From the NCBI GenBank assembly GCA_002068775.1, contig MWAX01000074.1, forward strand, positions 1 to 6,085: DNA of 6,085 nucleotides, given 5' to 3'. Positions 5,757 through 6,085 of this stretch are shown here, piece after piece (positions within the stretch are counted from its first letter, which is position 1; the number at the start of each line of letters is the position of its first letter). The translations under genes and the position numbers were made by a program. This stretch comes from Actinobacteria bacterium ADurb.Bin346. Its GTDB lineage: Bacteria; Actinomycetota; Humimicrobiia; Humimicrobiales; Humimicrobiaceae. Under the pieces are notes generated by a model, which was not told the origin of the DNA, did not search any database, and saw only the letters and a list, made by a program, of their open reading frames with translations.

Positions 5757-6085
5757 TTAATATTCAAATTTAAAATTTTTACAGTTATCCCATACTTCAT
5801 CCCACGGGTATATGATCTTTGCAGATGACGATGAATATATAACAGATCCATCAAAACCAAATTTATCAATTATTGAAAAGTCTAAAATTTTTGATACTTC
5901 TACATTAATTGAGTCATAAGTTTTTTCTATTCTGCTTATATTGCATTCAGAATTTTCTGCAATTTTAACAGCAACCTGATATATATTTGCTTCATCAAAG
6001 AATAAAAGGTTTTGCGCCAGCGCAAGGGATATGGAATCTGAAGTATTTTTAACCTGAGTTCTTGCAACAAAAATTCTGCACAAAT
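5757..6085 (-). CDS. TadE/Rv3654c-like pseudopilin-type protein, N-terminus outside the window
   Basis: The C-terminal 108 residues of a protein whose reading frame stays open to the window edge. The first in-frame start-like codon, TTG at 6083-6081, is probably an internal leucine. The visible part begins with a hydrophobic end (LCRIFVA), then RTQVKNTSDSISLALAQ, a cysteine at about residue 47 within IAENSECNIS, and the strand SINVEVSKIL. This order matches the small TadE-like proteins encoded beside DECH-box helicase and TadA-type ATPase genes in actinobacteria: one N-terminal membrane helix, an Ala-rich helix (here Ser/Leu/Ala), a region ending in N..xxC, then a V.V.V strand. Such proteins are thought to be minor pilins or assembly factors of a Flp/Tad-like pilus or secretion system. 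The C-terminal extension after about residue 70 (ending NFKFEY) is not recognised. The assignment rests on pattern similarity and position, not on a strong motif. Confidence 0.6.
   Translation of the reverse strand, partial: LCRIFVARTQVKNTSDSISLALAQNLLFFDEANIYQVAVKIAENSECNISRIEKTYDSINVEVSKILDFSIIDKFGFDGSVIYSSSSAKIIYPWDEVWDNCKNFKFEY

Overview
The window is an AT-rich bacterial segment in which every supported gene lies on the minus strand, so transcription runs from high to low coordinates. Genes use ordinary bacterial signals: AGGAGG/GGGAGG Shine-Dalgarno sequences, two GTG starts, and sigma70-type -35/-10 boxes. The first gene in transcription order resembles the small TadE-like proteins of actinobacterial helicase/secretion loci (Rv3654c type). 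That is the only taxonomic hint, and it points tentatively to an uncultured, low-GC member of the Actinomycetota or a relative. No rRNA, tRNA, CRISPR array, insertion sequence or integrase is visible.

Layout in transcription order. (1) 6085-5757: the C-terminal part of a TadE/Rv3654c-like pseudopilin-type protein, cut by the window edge. (2) 5730-5266: a single-stranded DNA-binding protein 26 nt downstream, in the same operon, whose C-terminus lacks the usual acidic tip. (3) An 81-bp gap holding a good promoter whose predicted start site falls almost on the next ATG, suggesting a leaderless mRNA. (4) 5184-2857: a 775-residue polytopic ArnT/PMT-like (GT-C fold) glycosyltransferase with an extracytoplasmic C-terminal beta-rich domain. 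(5) A 209-bp gap with four to five copies of an imperfect 30-bp tandem repeat, followed by a near-consensus promoter. (6) 2647-1256: a B12-binding-domain radical SAM protein. (7) 1230-100: a flippase-like integral membrane protein of the LPG-synthase TM / UPF0104 family, 25 nt downstream and co-transcribed. (8) 99-1: a tract of about 14% G+C with short tandem repeats and no gene.

Working together (inference): the GT-C glycosyltransferase, radical SAM enzyme and flippase-like protein are all plausible parts of a polyprenyl-linked sugar or membrane-lipid modification pathway acting at the cytoplasmic membrane. They sit next to the end of a Tad-type pilus/secretion operon carrying an unusual SSB. 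The most notable non-coding structure is the 30-bp repeat array just upstream of the radical SAM/flippase promoter, which could be an operator array or a neutral minisatellite. Nothing here amounts to a demonstrated new system.
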